NCBI GenBank assembly: GCA_963693365.1
Contig: CAVNZM010000009.1
Span: 6,634,001 to 6,698,000, forward strand
Length of the DNA stretch: 64,000 nucleotides
Direction of reading: 5' to 3'
Source of the DNA: Amoebidium appalachense
Lineage: Eukaryota; Ichthyosporea
Shown: piece by piece, positions 13,953 to 44,510 of the stretch
Position numbering within the stretch: position 1 is the stretch's first letter
Layout of the letters: each line of letters starts with the position of its first letter
Position numbers and translations under genes: made by a program
The notes under the pieces: model-generated
Database searches by the model: none
Seen by the model: only the letters and a program-made list of their open reading frames with translations
What the model was told of the DNA's origin: nothing

Positions 13953-15104
13953 GGGGGATGGCGCAAACTGATCATGAGGCACGAACAAACCATGCACTGA
14001 GTTTTCCCTAGAGTTTCAAGGCATTTTCAGGCATTTTCTTCGCGATCCTTCCTCCGTTGTCCCTCGCCTATATAGCGGGCCTATTAGATTCACTTCATGA
14101 AAAACCACCAAGCAACGGCAAACTAATATAGTTTGTACAAGGTTCAGTAGCGCTACGCACTTCACGTCACCTAGCTCATTCCAGCCTGTAAACCTTGATG
14201 TTTTACCTGTAATTAGACGCAGTGGGTAATGGTGTTGCAAGACATGTAGGCAGGATGGTGACTCCACGCGAACCCATGGGTGGAGGGTTGCCGCCTTTCC
14301 CCCCCTGTGAAAACCATTGTACGCAAGGTAACCAGCCAGTCATAACCCCTACACTTCCTGTCACATTTGCATGTGTAAGTCTTATCAACCTCCCCCCCCC
14401 CCCCCCACCCACCCACCCACCCACCCATCCTCCCATGCCCCCCGCCTCCCCCCTCCCGCCCCCCCCGCCCCCCTCTCGGCGACCCTTCTTCCCTTCCCAT
14501 TTTCCGAGGCGCTCTTCCATTCTACTGCTCAAGGGTTGGGACATCACACACACCCTTACACCACGTTGAAAAGCCAGCTCTCTTTGGTTCTTCACGTCCC
14601 CACCTTCTCCACACATGCCTTATCCATCAATATTTTGTTTTTTTCGCCTTTGCAACCCGATGTCGTTGCAATATGCTAACGGACAATCTATAAAGGTCCG
14701 GCTCTGCCGGAGAGGTTGGTGGTGCTGGGTTACCAAAGTCCACCTCGGGTGTCCATGTTTGGCTAAAACTCATGCACATATGGCCAGCACAATCGTAAAC
14801 TTTTCTTGTTTTTTTACTTGGTCTTCTCAAAGAGGTGCGTCTGAATCCTGTTCTTGTTAGTCATCGTTCCCTTTTTGGCCACCGCCAGGAGCCTGTAATT
14901 TCACGTTACATTTCCTTTGCTTGTATTGTTATCACGAGTCACGAGTGGTCCCACAGCATGATTTAACTAACTCGGTATGTTTACACGTCTTACAGGCACG
15001 TGATCATAGATTGAATGATTTACCTTTCTTTCCGCTGTATTGTTGTTACAAGTGTTTCCCACATCAGGTCTCTCACTGACTCTTCGTGTTTATACATCCT
15101 GCAG
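13953..15104. other. Spacer at axis of copies 1 and 2
   Basis: Unique DNA between the divergent copies, with a C run near 14394-14406 and Pro-rich artefact frames. At 14925-15000 and 15035-15104 there are two similar segments, each ending in a splice-acceptor-like sequence (CGTCTTACAG and CATCCTGCAG); only the second is followed by exon A. No exon 0 for copy 2 was found here, although copies 1, 3 and 4 have one. Confidence 0.5.
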
Positions 15105-32213
<17,109 letters not shown>

Positions 32214-33030
32214 AACACGTTTGACTGTAGGTTCGTTCTTTCTTTCTTTTTTCTTTCTTTCTTTCTTTCTTTTTTTTTTTTTTTTTGAAGTTGAATGCCG
32301 TTGGTTGGAACACATCTATTCTTAAATCCTTTTTTTTCATTCATTCTCGTATGGAATTAAGCATATTGTACACCGTAATCTGTGATGTAAGTTTTACATG
32401 AGCTGATTTCGAGAGTCACAACAATATGCAGGTAGCGGTTACATATACAGTAGCTTTGTTTTACTGAAGTTTGCGTGTTTCACTATCGTAAAATCTGGAT
32501 GTTGTCTATCGACCATACCGTGCTGAAGCCCGTGTTGTACATATGCTCGTCAAAAGTGGTTGATTTTTTGTATGTGCTACTGTTTAGAGGTGTATTTAAA
32601 TAATGGTGTTCTGTGATGATTGTTGAAAGCTGCTGTCTTTATGAATGCGCATGGGAGTCTGGAGCTCATTATATGGAATGTGCAGTGCCGGTGTATTGCA
32701 CCCAAGATGTGGTTATCACGACCAGACTACATATGAACAGCATGCATATGGTAATCTCTTGTTACGTATACAGCCCAAGTGTACATGGTAACTCGTGAAT
32801 ACAATTCACTAATAATATATCCTCAAATTTCTCGATGGCATGGCGGGGTGGGGACGGGCGGGGCTTGGGGGTGCTTTCCAACCCTTCCCCCACCTTCATT
32901 TCACGTTCCACCGATATCAACCCCCGTACACGTGTTGCAAAAAGTGTATGTCCCTACCTCCTCAGCGTTAATTAAATTCCCTGCCCGTCCCCACCCCCTC
33001 ATTAAAAGTCCCCGCAATCCCCCTCCCCCC

Positions 33031-33086
<56 letters not shown>

Positions 33087-33157
33087 ATAGCTCAGACACA
33101 CACGCACACAAGCCTTGAAATGGACCTATATAGCACTGGAAATTGTGTACACAATCA
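32214..33157. other. 3' flank of copy 2 and spacer to copy 3
   Basis: 32214-32560 is a direct repeat of the copy 3 flank at about 40840-41230 (shared landmarks include CTCGTATG and GATGTTGTCTATCGACC-type sequence). From about 32560 to 33157 the sequence is unique apart from a C run and CA tract at 33024-33085. No exon was recognised. Confidence 0.6.
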
Positions 33158-33199
33158 CCCGAGGTTTTGAGTTACGTAACTCGGAACTCAAACCTCGGG
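33158..33199. promoter_or_regulatory. Palindromic upstream element (copy 3)
   Basis: CCCGAGGTTTTGAGTT and AACTCAAACCTCGGG form an inverted repeat around ACGTAAC, ending about 235 bp upstream of the copy 3 exon 0 ATG. One arm plus the ACGTAA core is conserved at similar positions upstream of copies 1 and 4. A binding site for a dimeric factor is a reasonable inference. Confidence 0.45.
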
Positions 33200-33327
33200 A
33201 GTCCGAGCCGCAGTGGAAAACACCCGATGCCGTGAGACCGTGACAGAGCTTCTAGGTCTCTGTTTGTTGCAAGTAGCTGGAAAAGCTTTGGCCACTCTTC
33301 ATAATTTAGTTTGTAAATGCAGAGCAC

Positions 33328-33342
33328 CATGCTGTGACAGCC
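33328..33342 (+). promoter_or_regulatory. Conserved upstream motif CATGCTGTGACAGC (copy 3)
   Basis: Located about 92 bp before the exon 0 ATG, as in copies 1 (86 bp) and 4 (90 bp). The surrounding bases are less conserved. A TALE-homeodomain-like TGACAG core is visible; no functional claim can be made from sequence alone. Confidence 0.45.
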
Positions 33343-33433
33343 CGGGCCCATGCCAATTTTCTCATCCTCGCTTACGTAGGCATGCGACCTGAGCGGGCTC
33401 TGTAAAAAATGTATACTATAGCCATAGGCAAGG

Positions 33434-33509
33434 ATGGCAAGCCAACATCAACCCGGTGGTAGGGGGTGCCCTCTTGATATTCATCCTTGTGAAGCCCGCT
33501 GCAGGCAAG
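33434..33509 (+). CDS. Copy 3 exon 0 (initiator exon)
   Basis: 76 bp: ATG at 33434, MASQHQPGGRGCPLDIHPCE followed by ARCRQ, donor GTGAGA, phase 1. It matches exon 0 of copies 1 and 4 in length and frame and joins exon A at 33806 as ...RQ-G-TCRMCAGL. The resulting Cys spacing (C-x3-C-x4-C-x2-C-x3-C) could coordinate zinc; this is inference. Confidence 0.65.
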
Positions 33510-33805
33510 GTGAGAAATTCTGTTATTTACTTTTTGTTCTACTAGGCATCAGAGAAATTCATGTTGTACGCTCAGAGACTTGCAGAAACACGCAGCTTGA
33601 CCTAATAAGTCCTTGGTGGAACTTTTCAAGCACAGGTTGAACCGCCGGGTTTTTTGATGGCTGGGTCTGCATTTTTTATTTTAAGCGACTTAACGTTTTA
33701 AAAAGGTTATTTATTTAGTGATCTATTTTTCCATCCCTTGTGTTGTTTTTATGAGTGCTGTCCATAGCAAGATTCGACTAATAGGACGTGTTTACAATTC
33801 GACAG

Positions 33806-34470
33806 GAACGTGTCGCATGTGCGCTGGTCTTTGCCATGTTCTGGACGGGTTCACCGACCAAGCAGACTTTGGCCCAGCCACGACCCCAAGCGAGTTCCAG
33901 CACCTTGTTGCGGTTTCAAACCACCACAACCTCTCCCTCAGCCCCCCCCCACACACAGCGGCTCTACGTCTACACGGAGGCGCTGGGGGAGGGGAGGGGG
34001 TGCACGGTCAGTGTGGCGGCCAGGCAGCCCCATCTTGTGCCTGTGCCTGAAGGACATGTTTTCATCCGTGAGGCTGTTGGGATGAAACCAGCGCTAGTAC
34101 ACGTCAACCCTCACATGACAGTTCGGGGAGGTGGGAATGGCAGCGGGATTGCGCTCTTTCCTCGTCAACCACACTGAATTTTGCTTGTATTATTTCCCGC
34201 AAGTTTTCGGACCACAACCAAGAAACGTTTTTCCAGGAGGGGATGTTACCGCAATTGTTCTCCCTGGGCCCTCCCAATGAGCTGATGTTTGGCACCTGGT
34301 GCCCATGGGTGCTGTATTGGAAGTGTGTCCAAACCCTCATCTGTTTACGGCGGTGGGTGCCGTCTATGCTCATCTGCCCGAGGATGGTGCCAATACTCTA
34401 CACCTGGCGCTAAACACTATACGTATGCATTTGCACATTCGTACCCTAAACAGCCAAGTTTCACCAACAG
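33806..34470 (+). pseudogene. Copy 3 exon A (two frameshifts and a stop)
   Basis: Nine C at about 33952-33960 (eight in copies 2 and 4) shift the frame, a further base is inserted near 34125, and TGA occurs at 34278-34280 where copy 4 has an open frame. The remainder is closest to copy 4: YYFPQVFGPQP, VLEVCPNPHLF and HIRTLNSQV are shared. Donor GTAAAT follows. The first ~190 bp match copy 1 best, not copy 4. Confidence 0.8.
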
Positions 34471-34499
34471 GTAAATTGTTCCCCCTCCTTCCCCGTTCC

Positions 34500-34532
<33 letters not shown>

Positions 34533-34582
34533 ACCCCACCCACCCACCACCACCACCACCATCACCATTCGCACACAGCAAA

Positions 34583-34697
<115 letters not shown>

Positions 34698-34957
34698 GCG
34701 TGGGCAGTGGTTTGTTTACTTGATATACATTCTCTTGCGTTTTACTATCAGGCTCGGATCAACATTTTTCTTCAGCCTATAGATTCCTTATCCGCCTCCC
34801 CCCCCACCTCTCTCACCCGCCCCCTTTCCCACCCAGTTGGCTCACTCGTTCACATACACACACAAACCCGCACACACAAGCATGCTCACAGAGAGAGTGG
34901 AGGGAGGGAGGGGGGAAGGGAGGGAACAGAGAAGGGGGGGGGGGGAGAGGGGGAGAG

Positions 34958-35017
<60 letters not shown>

Positions 35018-35361
35018 CCTGCCCCCGCCTATGATGGGTTCTGTCCAAGCGTTGGTGCGTCGCACATTATTTTTTTTTCTTCTTACGTTTTTCTGTCTTT
35101 GACGAATTTCTCCAGGATTCGATCACAGGTCAGTTACAGTTTCTAAAAAGGGACATTGTTCCAATTTAGGCAAAGGCATTCCATGAACTGATATGATGTT
35201 GACGCCACATTACAAAAATCTGGTGTAGACCTTAATGCCCCCCTCCCCCTCCCCTCCCTCCCTCTCTCTCTCCCCTTTTCCCCCCCTCGCTCATTCTCTC
35301 CCTCTATCCCCCTCTCTCCCCCTCTCTCTCCCTCCCACACACGCGCGCGCACACACACACA

Positions 35362-35446
<85 letters not shown>

Positions 35447-35508
35447 CATGCTCGCACGCACACACACACACACACACACACGCGCGCGTGCGCGCACCAT
35501 GCTCGCAC

Positions 35509-35601
<93 letters not shown>

Positions 35602-35617
35602 ACAAGCACACACACAG

Positions 35618-35891
35618 ACCGGTACATCCCATGGACTCTCTCCCGTGGCCTGAGGACAATCAACCGGCTCCAGCAAACATTGGCTGAAAGGGACCCAAGC
35701 GTCTACCGCGAAGTAACAAGAGTTCAATTCCTTCTGGCGTCTTCTCTGGATGCACTCTCGCAGTTTGTTTTGCGCAAACACCGATCGCAAGATGTGATTG
35801 GCGACTATGTGCACATGTATGCGTCCACACGCACAGCGGCCAATGGGCGCGATCGGAATCTTTTCTCGAAGACTCCAGTATATGAGGAGCT
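35618..35891 (+). CDS. Copy 3 exon B (open)
   Basis: After a (CA)n tract ending ACACACAG it reads DRYIPWTLSRGLRTINRLQQ, LLASSLDALSQFVLRKHRSQ and DVIGDYVHMYASTRT, leaving in phase 2 at a GTAAGT donor. It aligns throughout with exon B of copies 1 and 2 with conservative changes. As in copy 2, an unspliced reading would stop at the donor (TAA). Its upstream partner exon A is broken. Confidence 0.7.
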
Positions 35892-36002
35892 GTAAGTCTG
35901 GTTTTTCCCCTGTACTATGTTGCATACTTATGCACGCATGCTATTGGACAACACGCAGACGCATGAATGCAGGCATGTGCAAATGATATATAGGCATCAC
36001 AC

Positions 36003-36720
<718 letters not shown>

Positions 36721-36966
36721 ACAAACACAAAGGCAAAGAACAAAGAAGAGAACGAAATAGCAATAACCACAAACACAAACACACTCACTCACACACATGT
36801 GCGCGCGCAACGACTAGCACACATGCATGATTTTTTTTCTCGTTTTTCTAACCACTCACCGGAGAGAGTTTCGGAGATGCTCATGAGCCACAGATGCCCT
36901 CTGTACGTTTTCGTGTCCTTTTCTAACCCTGCCACACCTACTAATTGCTCACCACGGCCGGTGCAG

Positions 36967-37060
36967 ATGTCCACCGGCGTTGGTGCGTGCATCCGAGGTT
37001 GTCCCATCACCTTCCTCCGGGGTTCCAAATCATCTACCGGCCCTAACCAATGGATCACAG
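36967..37060 (+). CDS. Copy 3 exon C
   Basis: 94 bp after CCGGTGCAG, donor GTGGAG. In the spliced frame it reads LCPPALVRASEVVPSPSS and ends TNGSQ. It aligns with YFPPVLVRAFEIVPGQSS of copy 2, which supports both models. The intron on its 5' side starts from the GTAAGT after exon B. Confidence 0.6.
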
Positions 37061-37730
37061 GTGGAGCAGGTATGCAGCTCCTCCTGCCCCCCCTCCTCCC
37101 CCTTCCCCTCCCTCCTCCTTCGTGTAAATGTGTACTTGTAATCTGTTACACATTCTACCCCCCCCCCCCCCCCCCCCATTAACCCCACTCCCCATTCTAC
37201 TGCTCCACTCTTGCTTTCGTGCTTTTCTTCTTGTTTGGCTTACTCTTCTGCACAGAATCGTCATCCTTACGGCCTTCTTTCCTCTTGCCTCCTTCTTTTC
37301 TTCGTTTTGTTTTCCTCTCGTTCTTTTTTTTTATTTTTAACCCTCTGATGCACCCCCCCCCCCCCCCCCCCCCCCCCTCCTGCTCCCCCCTCCCCTCCTC
37401 CCCCCACCCCACCCGACGCAGGTTCTATCTCCAACCCATCCCTTGTTCCCCCTGTTCTGTGCTCGCATCACCCACTGTCCTCTCTGCTCTTGCCTTTCCT
37501 CCTTTCCGTCCACTCGCACCCCCCTCATGTCCCTTCCTCTCCTTCCCAATGCTCTCTTAAGAAGTGAATAATTGGTTAATGTCGCTTTCTCATCAACCAT
37601 CATTAACCATTCGCTGCCTTACCTCCACCCCCCTCCCCCCCCCAACCCCTCTCCAACTCTCTCACTCTCCCCCCTTCCCCCTCTTTCTCTCCCTTCCCCC
37701 CCCCCCCCCCCTCTTTCTCTCCTTCCCCCC

Positions 37731-37764
<34 letters not shown>

Positions 37765-37829
37765 TTCTCCCCCTTCACCCCGAGGCCCTTGCACCTCTAC
37801 CAGCATGGCTGTGAACTGTACTTATTTTT

Positions 37830-37876
<47 letters not shown>

Positions 37877-38042
37877 AAAAAAAAAAAAAAAAGGAGGTGA
37901 GACAGCCTATGAGTTGGGTTTCACATGCTGGTTGAGTAGGTCTGAAGCTCGGGTTTGGTGTATAGCCTTTTAATAATGAGGCAAATATAGGGCAGTGTTA
38001 ACCTGCTCAAGCCTTGCCCACAATTCTCGATCAGTCAACCCT

Positions 38043-38074
<32 letters not shown>

Positions 38075-38119
38075 ACCCGCCCTTCGCCCTTTTCTGTTCC
38101 TACCCCACCCCACCCACAG

Positions 38120-38968
38120 ACTCTTTTTCGGAGGAGGGAAATGTGCAAGTTCAACTGGAGACGTCGGACAATATGCCCCGGGAGATTGGGGCGGATGTAC
38201 GGATCGAAAAAACAATAGATCCGGACGATCTTTCGGGTGAAGGAACTGAGAACACGGAAAGACCTGACTCCCCTTCGGATGGGGGATATATGGACTGTCT
38301 TGCGCCAGGAGGGACCGAAAATCCCGGGAATATGAACACGGTTCCCAAGGGGTTGCGCCTTAATGAGTCAGGACAACCAGTTTAAACCAACTCCGAAAAC
38401 AACCGAGTCCGCACCGGGGTCGTTTCGGGTCGGGCCGAATATCCGAATATGGGGATACTGGTCGGCCCAATAATGTTGGTATCTGTCGGTCCGACTACAG
38501 GGATGCAGTTCGACCCAACAATGGGAATGTGGTTTGTCCCGATGATGGGGACGCCGGTCGGCCCGTTTTAAGTTTGGTGCTTTGGGGATTGCGGCCCACC
38601 AATTCACCATCACCACCACCTACCCTCCCACAGCCATTACACCACCCACCATCCGGCACCACAACACTCCCATCATCCCCACCACCACCACCAACTATTA
38701 TTCCGCCAACCCCATTACCCATCATACCACCGCCACCACCACCAACTACTATACCACTGCAACAACCGAGCACATCACCACCACAACAGCACCAAAGCCA
38801 CCATGCACATGAAAACCAAGAACACCGGAACCCACACTTACTGTCCCCACAGGAGTCAAACCCCAAGCTGCCCACACAACCGCAACTAGAGGAACCACCA
38901 ACCCCATGACAATCGCCACAAAATTCGACCTCAGACCACCCACACTTGTCTGTTTGTGTTGTTTCCAG
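38120..38968 (+). pseudogene. Copy 3 exon-E-like segment
   Basis: Begins after CCACCCACAG. One frame gives LETSDNMPREIGADVR and PGGTENPGNMNTVPKGLRLN and stops at TAA 38383-38385. Similarity to copy 4 (GGTENTGNMDGFLKG) continues in other frames through a His/Thr/Pro-rich region to about 38.9 kb. The intron phase from exon C does not fit this frame. The segment is weakly related to exon E of copies 1 and 2 but is the counterpart of copy 4 48.26-47.78 kb. Confidence 0.5.
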
Positions 38969-39707
38969 GAAGGCTGAAGGTGGTGACGGAAGTATCACCC
39001 AATCGGAGGAGAGATCGGAAACGCAATCAGATGAAATCGCGAAATCGGCAACACATGTGGGTGGATTGGAAGTTCCCCCGGACGATGAGGGCCAGTCGGT
39101 GCAGGTGGAGGTTGAGCAAGCGGCAGTGCGAGATTTGGAACAATCGAAGAGGGGAGATGGTGTTGACCGATTGGATGAGAGATCAGGGATTGGCGATTGT
39201 GGAGAGAGGGAGAGCCAATTAGGGAGGATGGAAATTGCGGATGTAGGGGAGAGTGTGGTGGCACAGAGAGAAACAGGGAACCAATCAGTGAGGGTGTTTC
39301 AATTTAGCCAATGGAAGGTGAGGATGGAAGGTGCCGGCATCAGATTCGACGTGGGGATGGTGGGAGAGCCAATCAGATGCAAGAGGAGGGCGAATGAGGC
39401 GTGGGGGTTCTATGAAAGGGAGATGCAACTCGAGAATCTGGTATATATGCGGCATAGGTGGCTGAGGATGAGGGTAGACCGGGCTTCTCTATCGGAAAAA
39501 GACAGCGAAAACACCGGAATGTGGTCGGCATGGGACGAAGAACGGAATTTGGAGCTGAGGGGCAACGAGGGATGGGAGGTTTGGGGGAGGCCAGGCGGGT
39601 GGAGCTGATTGGTTGGGCAGGCAGGGACGAGATCGGGGAGAGGGGGGGTCTATGCGAGTGTGCAAATTGCAGGAGGGGGGGCACTGTGGATACTCCGGTG
39701 GTGGTTG
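38969..39707 (+). pseudogene. Copy 3 exon J, 3' part
   Basis: After GTTTCCAG the frame reads RSETQSDEIAKSATHVGG (a contracted 10-residue repeat) and DEGQSVQVEVEQ. It continues with GMVGEPIRCKRRANEAWGFY and RHRWLRMRVDRA. A shift near 39580 ends that frame at 39608, while the second frame carries the conserved end GLCECANCRRGGTVDTP. The GTGAGA donor of copy 2 is preserved. About the first two thirds of exon J are missing. Confidence 0.7.
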
Positions 39708-40136
39708 GTGAGAATGGCGGTAGAGAGGAAGAAGGGGAGGGGTTGATGGTGGCGAGACCGGCCGTTTGACTCTCCCAAAGTGTTGAATGAGTAGGTATGT
39801 GCTTTGGCGATTTCCCTTTTCTTTAAACTTCCCCCCCCCCCCCCCCCCTATTTTTTTTTTTTTTTTTTTTTTGCCGCATTCATGCTCAAGCGTAGTAGTA
39901 TACCCCCCCCTTTTATTTTTCTTTTTTTTTTTTTTGCCGCATCCATGCTCAAGCGTAGTAGTATATGAGTTGGTTGTGCGCGAGGTGAAGTGTTTGAACC
40001 TCGGATTTTGTTGGTGACATACGCCCCTGAGGATGGGCTGTTTTCATTGTTACTCATATTCCTTTTGTGTGCTCTGTGTTCTGCGTTCTATTGCACGTCG
40101 TGAGTGTGTATGTTATACTCTGTGACACGTTCTGCC

Positions 40137-40178
<42 letters not shown>

Positions 40179-40417
40179 AAAAAAAAAAAAGAGGAAAAAA
40201 GGAAAGAAAAGAAAAGAAAAAAGAAAGAAAGAAAAGGGGGGGAGGGGGAAAAAGGGGGGGGGGGGGGGGGGGGGGGGCTCTGTCTGAAGCACAGGGCGAT
40301 TCTTGACTGGAAAAGAATATGTATGATTTTGTGTTTGCTTTCGGTTTTGTCGTCTTTTATATGTTTGCTTCCATTTTTCCTCACCCTCCTACACATACAT
40401 ACACTCTTTTACCTCCC

Positions 40418-40844
<427 letters not shown>

Positions 40845-40882
40845 GTTATTTCTTTCTTCCTTCCTTCCTTCCTTCCTTTTTT

Positions 40883-40914
<32 letters not shown>

Positions 40915-41229
40915 TTCTTTCTTAAGTTGAAAGTTGTTGGTTTAAACTTAAAACACGTCTACCGTAGTCTCGCCTTTTTTTCCCACGTTGGTTCTCGTAT
41001 GAAAGTAAGCATATTGTACACTGTAAACTGTGATATAAATCTTGACACGAGCTGAATTCGAGAGTCGCAAACAATAAACAGGTAGCGGGTAGGTATACAT
41101 TAACGTTTTTCGTAGTGAAGTTCGCTTGCTTCACCATCGTGAAAGTTTGAATGAAAGGTAAAATTTGAATGTTGTCTATCGACCATACATTGAAGCCCGA
41201 TTTTACAATGTACACATGCTCGTGAGTCA

Positions 41230-41503
41230 TCCAGTCAGTCTGAGACAAGACTTTAAACCGATCTTACACACAAACAAAGTCCAATCCGAATGGTGGTTCT
41301 GGCAGCTGGGGGCAGATGTGGCTTTCATATTGCATACATACCACGGCGATGTGTGCACATATTAAAGGCACACCTGCCAACATGTGTGTGACTGTGTGAG
41401 TTTGTGTGTGTGTGTGTGTGTTGAGAGGGTGTAGGGGGGGGCGTATGAGTGCGTGCGCATGCGTGCGTGCGTGCATGTGTGTGTGTGTGCATCATGTGTG
41501 TGT

Positions 41504-41548
<45 letters not shown>

Positions 41549-41709
41549 CAGGGGCTGCACACATGTGTATGTATATACATGTATGTGTATGTGTATGAAT
41601 TTAGTCGATGTGTAAGCACGCGTGCACCCATGCGCGTGGCACTGCACGTGTGTCTGGGCATGTTTGCGCGTGCGCGTGGTGTTTGAGTATGATGCCAGAT
41701 GTACATCTA

Positions 41710-41752
<43 letters not shown>

Positions 41753-42672
41753 GCTTGAGATCTCTCTCTTGAGATCAGACTCTCTCCCCCTCCCTCCCCC
41801 CACCCCTCTCTCTCCCTGTGTGTGTGTGTGTGTGCGTGCATGCGTGCATGCGCGCGGGCGGGCGCCCGCACGCGGCGCGCGCGCGCGTGTGTGTGTCTGT
41901 GGGTGTTTGTGCATTATGATACTATGCATTTGTGTGTGCTTGACAATGCTTGCTCGTGTGTCCATACCGATATGTTCGTCCGTGAGTTTCGCTGACTGTC
42001 TGTGTGTGCACAAGCAACATGTCCTTGTGCACATACGTCACTTTAATGTTTGCCCGTACCCGTGTCAATAGCATGTATAAGGTTTTTTGACTTTTCGATG
42101 GCATCGGCTAGTAGTTATTATTGGAAACCTTCCGCACCTTCCGCACCTTCCGCAACCCTCCCCACATTTTTTTTTTTTTTTTGTGTGTGTGTGGTGGTTG
42201 GGGGGGGGGGGGGGGGGGGGGGGGCAATGGCTAGTGTCAGACACTGTAAGCATGTAGCCTATAGCTTACCTTTAAAGATATGGATACATAATCGAAAGCC
42301 TCAGAATACCGACATATTTTTCCAATGGGATAATTATATTGTGACCGATTTCAGTCGTTGGTGGGTTCGTGGATGGGTTCCTTGGGGCCATCGGGTTCTT
42401 TGTGTGTGTGGGGGGGGGGGGGGGGGGGGGGGAGGGGGGGGGGGGGGGGGGGGGGGATGGGGGGGGAGGAGGGGGGAGGGGGGGGGGGGAGGGGGGGGGG
42501 GGGAGGGGGTGGGGGGAAGGGGGGTATTCGGGGGGGGGGGGGGGGGGGGGGGGGGAGGCTTCTTCCCAATTGGTTGGTGGGTCCCCCCCCCTCCCTCACC
42601 CTCCCTCCCCAACACCCCCCTTCAAAACAGTTGGTGGTTCGAATCCCCCCAACCTTGAAGTTCAACTCCAAC

Positions 42673-42718
<46 letters not shown>

Positions 42719-43000
42719 TCCTCCCATTGGAACACTCAGAGGTGAAGGCAACCGTTGGTGGTGTGAGTGGTATAGTGTTAGCAATGCATTTCTATCTCAC
42801 TAGCCGACAAAACATTGTCACTAGTAATTCGCGCCTTGTTCTGTGCAGCATCCCCCCTCCCCTCCCCCCTCCCCCCCCTCCCCCCTCTCCCCCCCCCCCC
42901 CCCCCCCCCCACAAATGATCTTAAATATCCACCAGGTTTGGTAGACCCTGTTATCTTATTTTTTGAAAAAAATCACTATTGATCTTAATTTCAGATTGGT
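41230..43000. other. Unique and simple-repeat DNA near the copy 3/4 axis
   Basis: Contains GT repeats (41404-41540 and 41818-41900, with CGCG-rich interruptions), a CT run (41712-41748), a cluster of G homopolymers (42411-42555) and a C homopolymer of about 40 bases (42677-42714). The G and C clusters are complementary and about 120 bp apart. No exon or known gene was recognised. Confidence 0.6.
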
Positions 43001-43017
43001 CACCCCCTGTATATGAT

Positions 43018-43450
43018 CATGACTACTGACTGTATCCAGCTCCAAGTACATGACTATCCAGCCCCAATTATATGACTATCCAGCTCCAAGTATGACTATC
43101 CAGCTCCAAGTAAATGACCATCCAGCCCCAAATATATGACTGTCCAGCCCCATTTATATATATGCTATCCACGGCTCCAAATATATGGCTATTCAGCTCC
43201 AAGTATATGCCTATCCAGCTCCAAATATATGACTATCCAGCTCCAATTATATGACTATCCAGCTCCGATTGTATGACTATCCAGCCCCAATTACGACTGT
43301 CCAGCTCCAATTACATGACTATCCAGCTCTCGGATATACACATGACTATCCAGCCCCAATACATAACTATCCAGCTCCAAATATTTGACTATCCAGCTCC
43401 GATTGGATGACTATCCGGCTCCATGTCTCATAGTAAATGACTACCAAACT
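43018..43450. repeat. ~20 bp minisatellite (TATGACTATCCAGCTCCAAG)
   Basis: About twenty imperfect tandem units with the core CTATCCAGC(T/C)CCA, varying mostly in the TATATGA spacer. No open frame runs through it. It lies close to the symmetry axis of copies 3 and 4. The degree of variation between units suggests an old array. Confidence 0.9.
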
Positions 43451-43639
43451 CATGATATATGACGATTTAGCCCCGGCCACATAAATGGGACTTTCTTAAT
43501 GGGGAGTATCACCGCCGCTCGGTTAATAATGCCATTTTGGCTACAAATTAGTGGTCAGTCTAGGCTAAGTTCTTCCATATATGTACTTTGGCGGACCGTG
43601 GCTGGGTGAAATGGGGCAGGGTTTTGGTGACGGCGCCGG

Positions 43640-43788
43640 CATGACATTGTGAATGATTGGTGGTACCTGTGGAGACGGCCACAGTGGGGTGGGGTGGTGG
43701 GGGGTGCGGCGGGTGGGTGGGTGGTGGTGCTAGTGGTTGGGGGAGGTGGGGAGAAGGGGGAGGGGATGGGGCGAGGGAGGGGGGGGGG

Positions 43789-43824
<36 letters not shown>

Positions 43825-43825
43825 T
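43640..43825. repeat. G-rich low-complexity tract
   Basis: GGT/GGGT repeats grading into a G homopolymer of over 30 bases (about 43784-43823). No coding signal. Confidence 0.85.
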
Positions 43826-44151
43826 GATGATTGACACCGATCTAATAAAATTAGTTGATGTTACTCTACGTTAGACATTTAACTAATGAGATACGTGATA
43901 TCCATTTTTAGTCAAGTTACAAGAAGAATTCCATGCATTCCATTTAGAAATGCGGACATGGTCGTTATGAAAACGGGTGTGATCCCCCTGATATATATGT
44001 ACCCAACACATACACATTTTGACGATCACTCCCTCACTGCGACTTGGTGCGCGTGCGGCACGGAGTAAAAATAATAATAAAAAAGTTATCGGCGTCAATC
44101 ATACAGCCCTGCAGCGCATGCCCCTCCCCCCCCCCCCCCCCCCCTCCCCCC

Positions 44152-44154
<3 letters not shown>

Positions 44155-44211
<57 letters not shown>

Positions 44212-44225
44212 AACAAACACACGCA

Positions 44226-44260
<35 letters not shown>

Positions 44261-44330
44261 ACACCCACACCCACACACACACAAAAAGGCACACACGCAA
44301 GAACTAGCCAAATTAGCATATTATATGCCG

Positions 44331-44361
<31 letters not shown>

Positions 44362-44401
44362 CACACACGCAAGAACTAGCCAAATTAGCATATGATATGC
44401 C

Positions 44402-44462
<61 letters not shown>

Positions 44463-44510
44463 AAGGCACACACGGAAGAACTAGCCAAATCAGCGCTATA
44501 TGCCGAGAGA
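44155..44510. repeat. Three cassettes of ~48 bp separated by CA arrays
   Basis: GGCACACACGCAAGAACTAG followed by CCAAATTAGCATAT and ATGCCGA occurs at about 44288, 44359 and, more diverged, 44465, each followed or preceded by a (CA)n or A run. A first (CA)n array lies at 44155-44206. The pattern shows duplication of microsatellite plus flank together. Confidence 0.85.

Noticed and set aside
33434-33509. Hydrophobic frame of exon 0 (...ALLIFILVKPAAGK) as a signal peptide
   Set aside because: It is open in three copies, but it has no ATG in frame, ends in the wrong phase for exon A, and copy differences fall mostly on third positions of the ATG frame instead.
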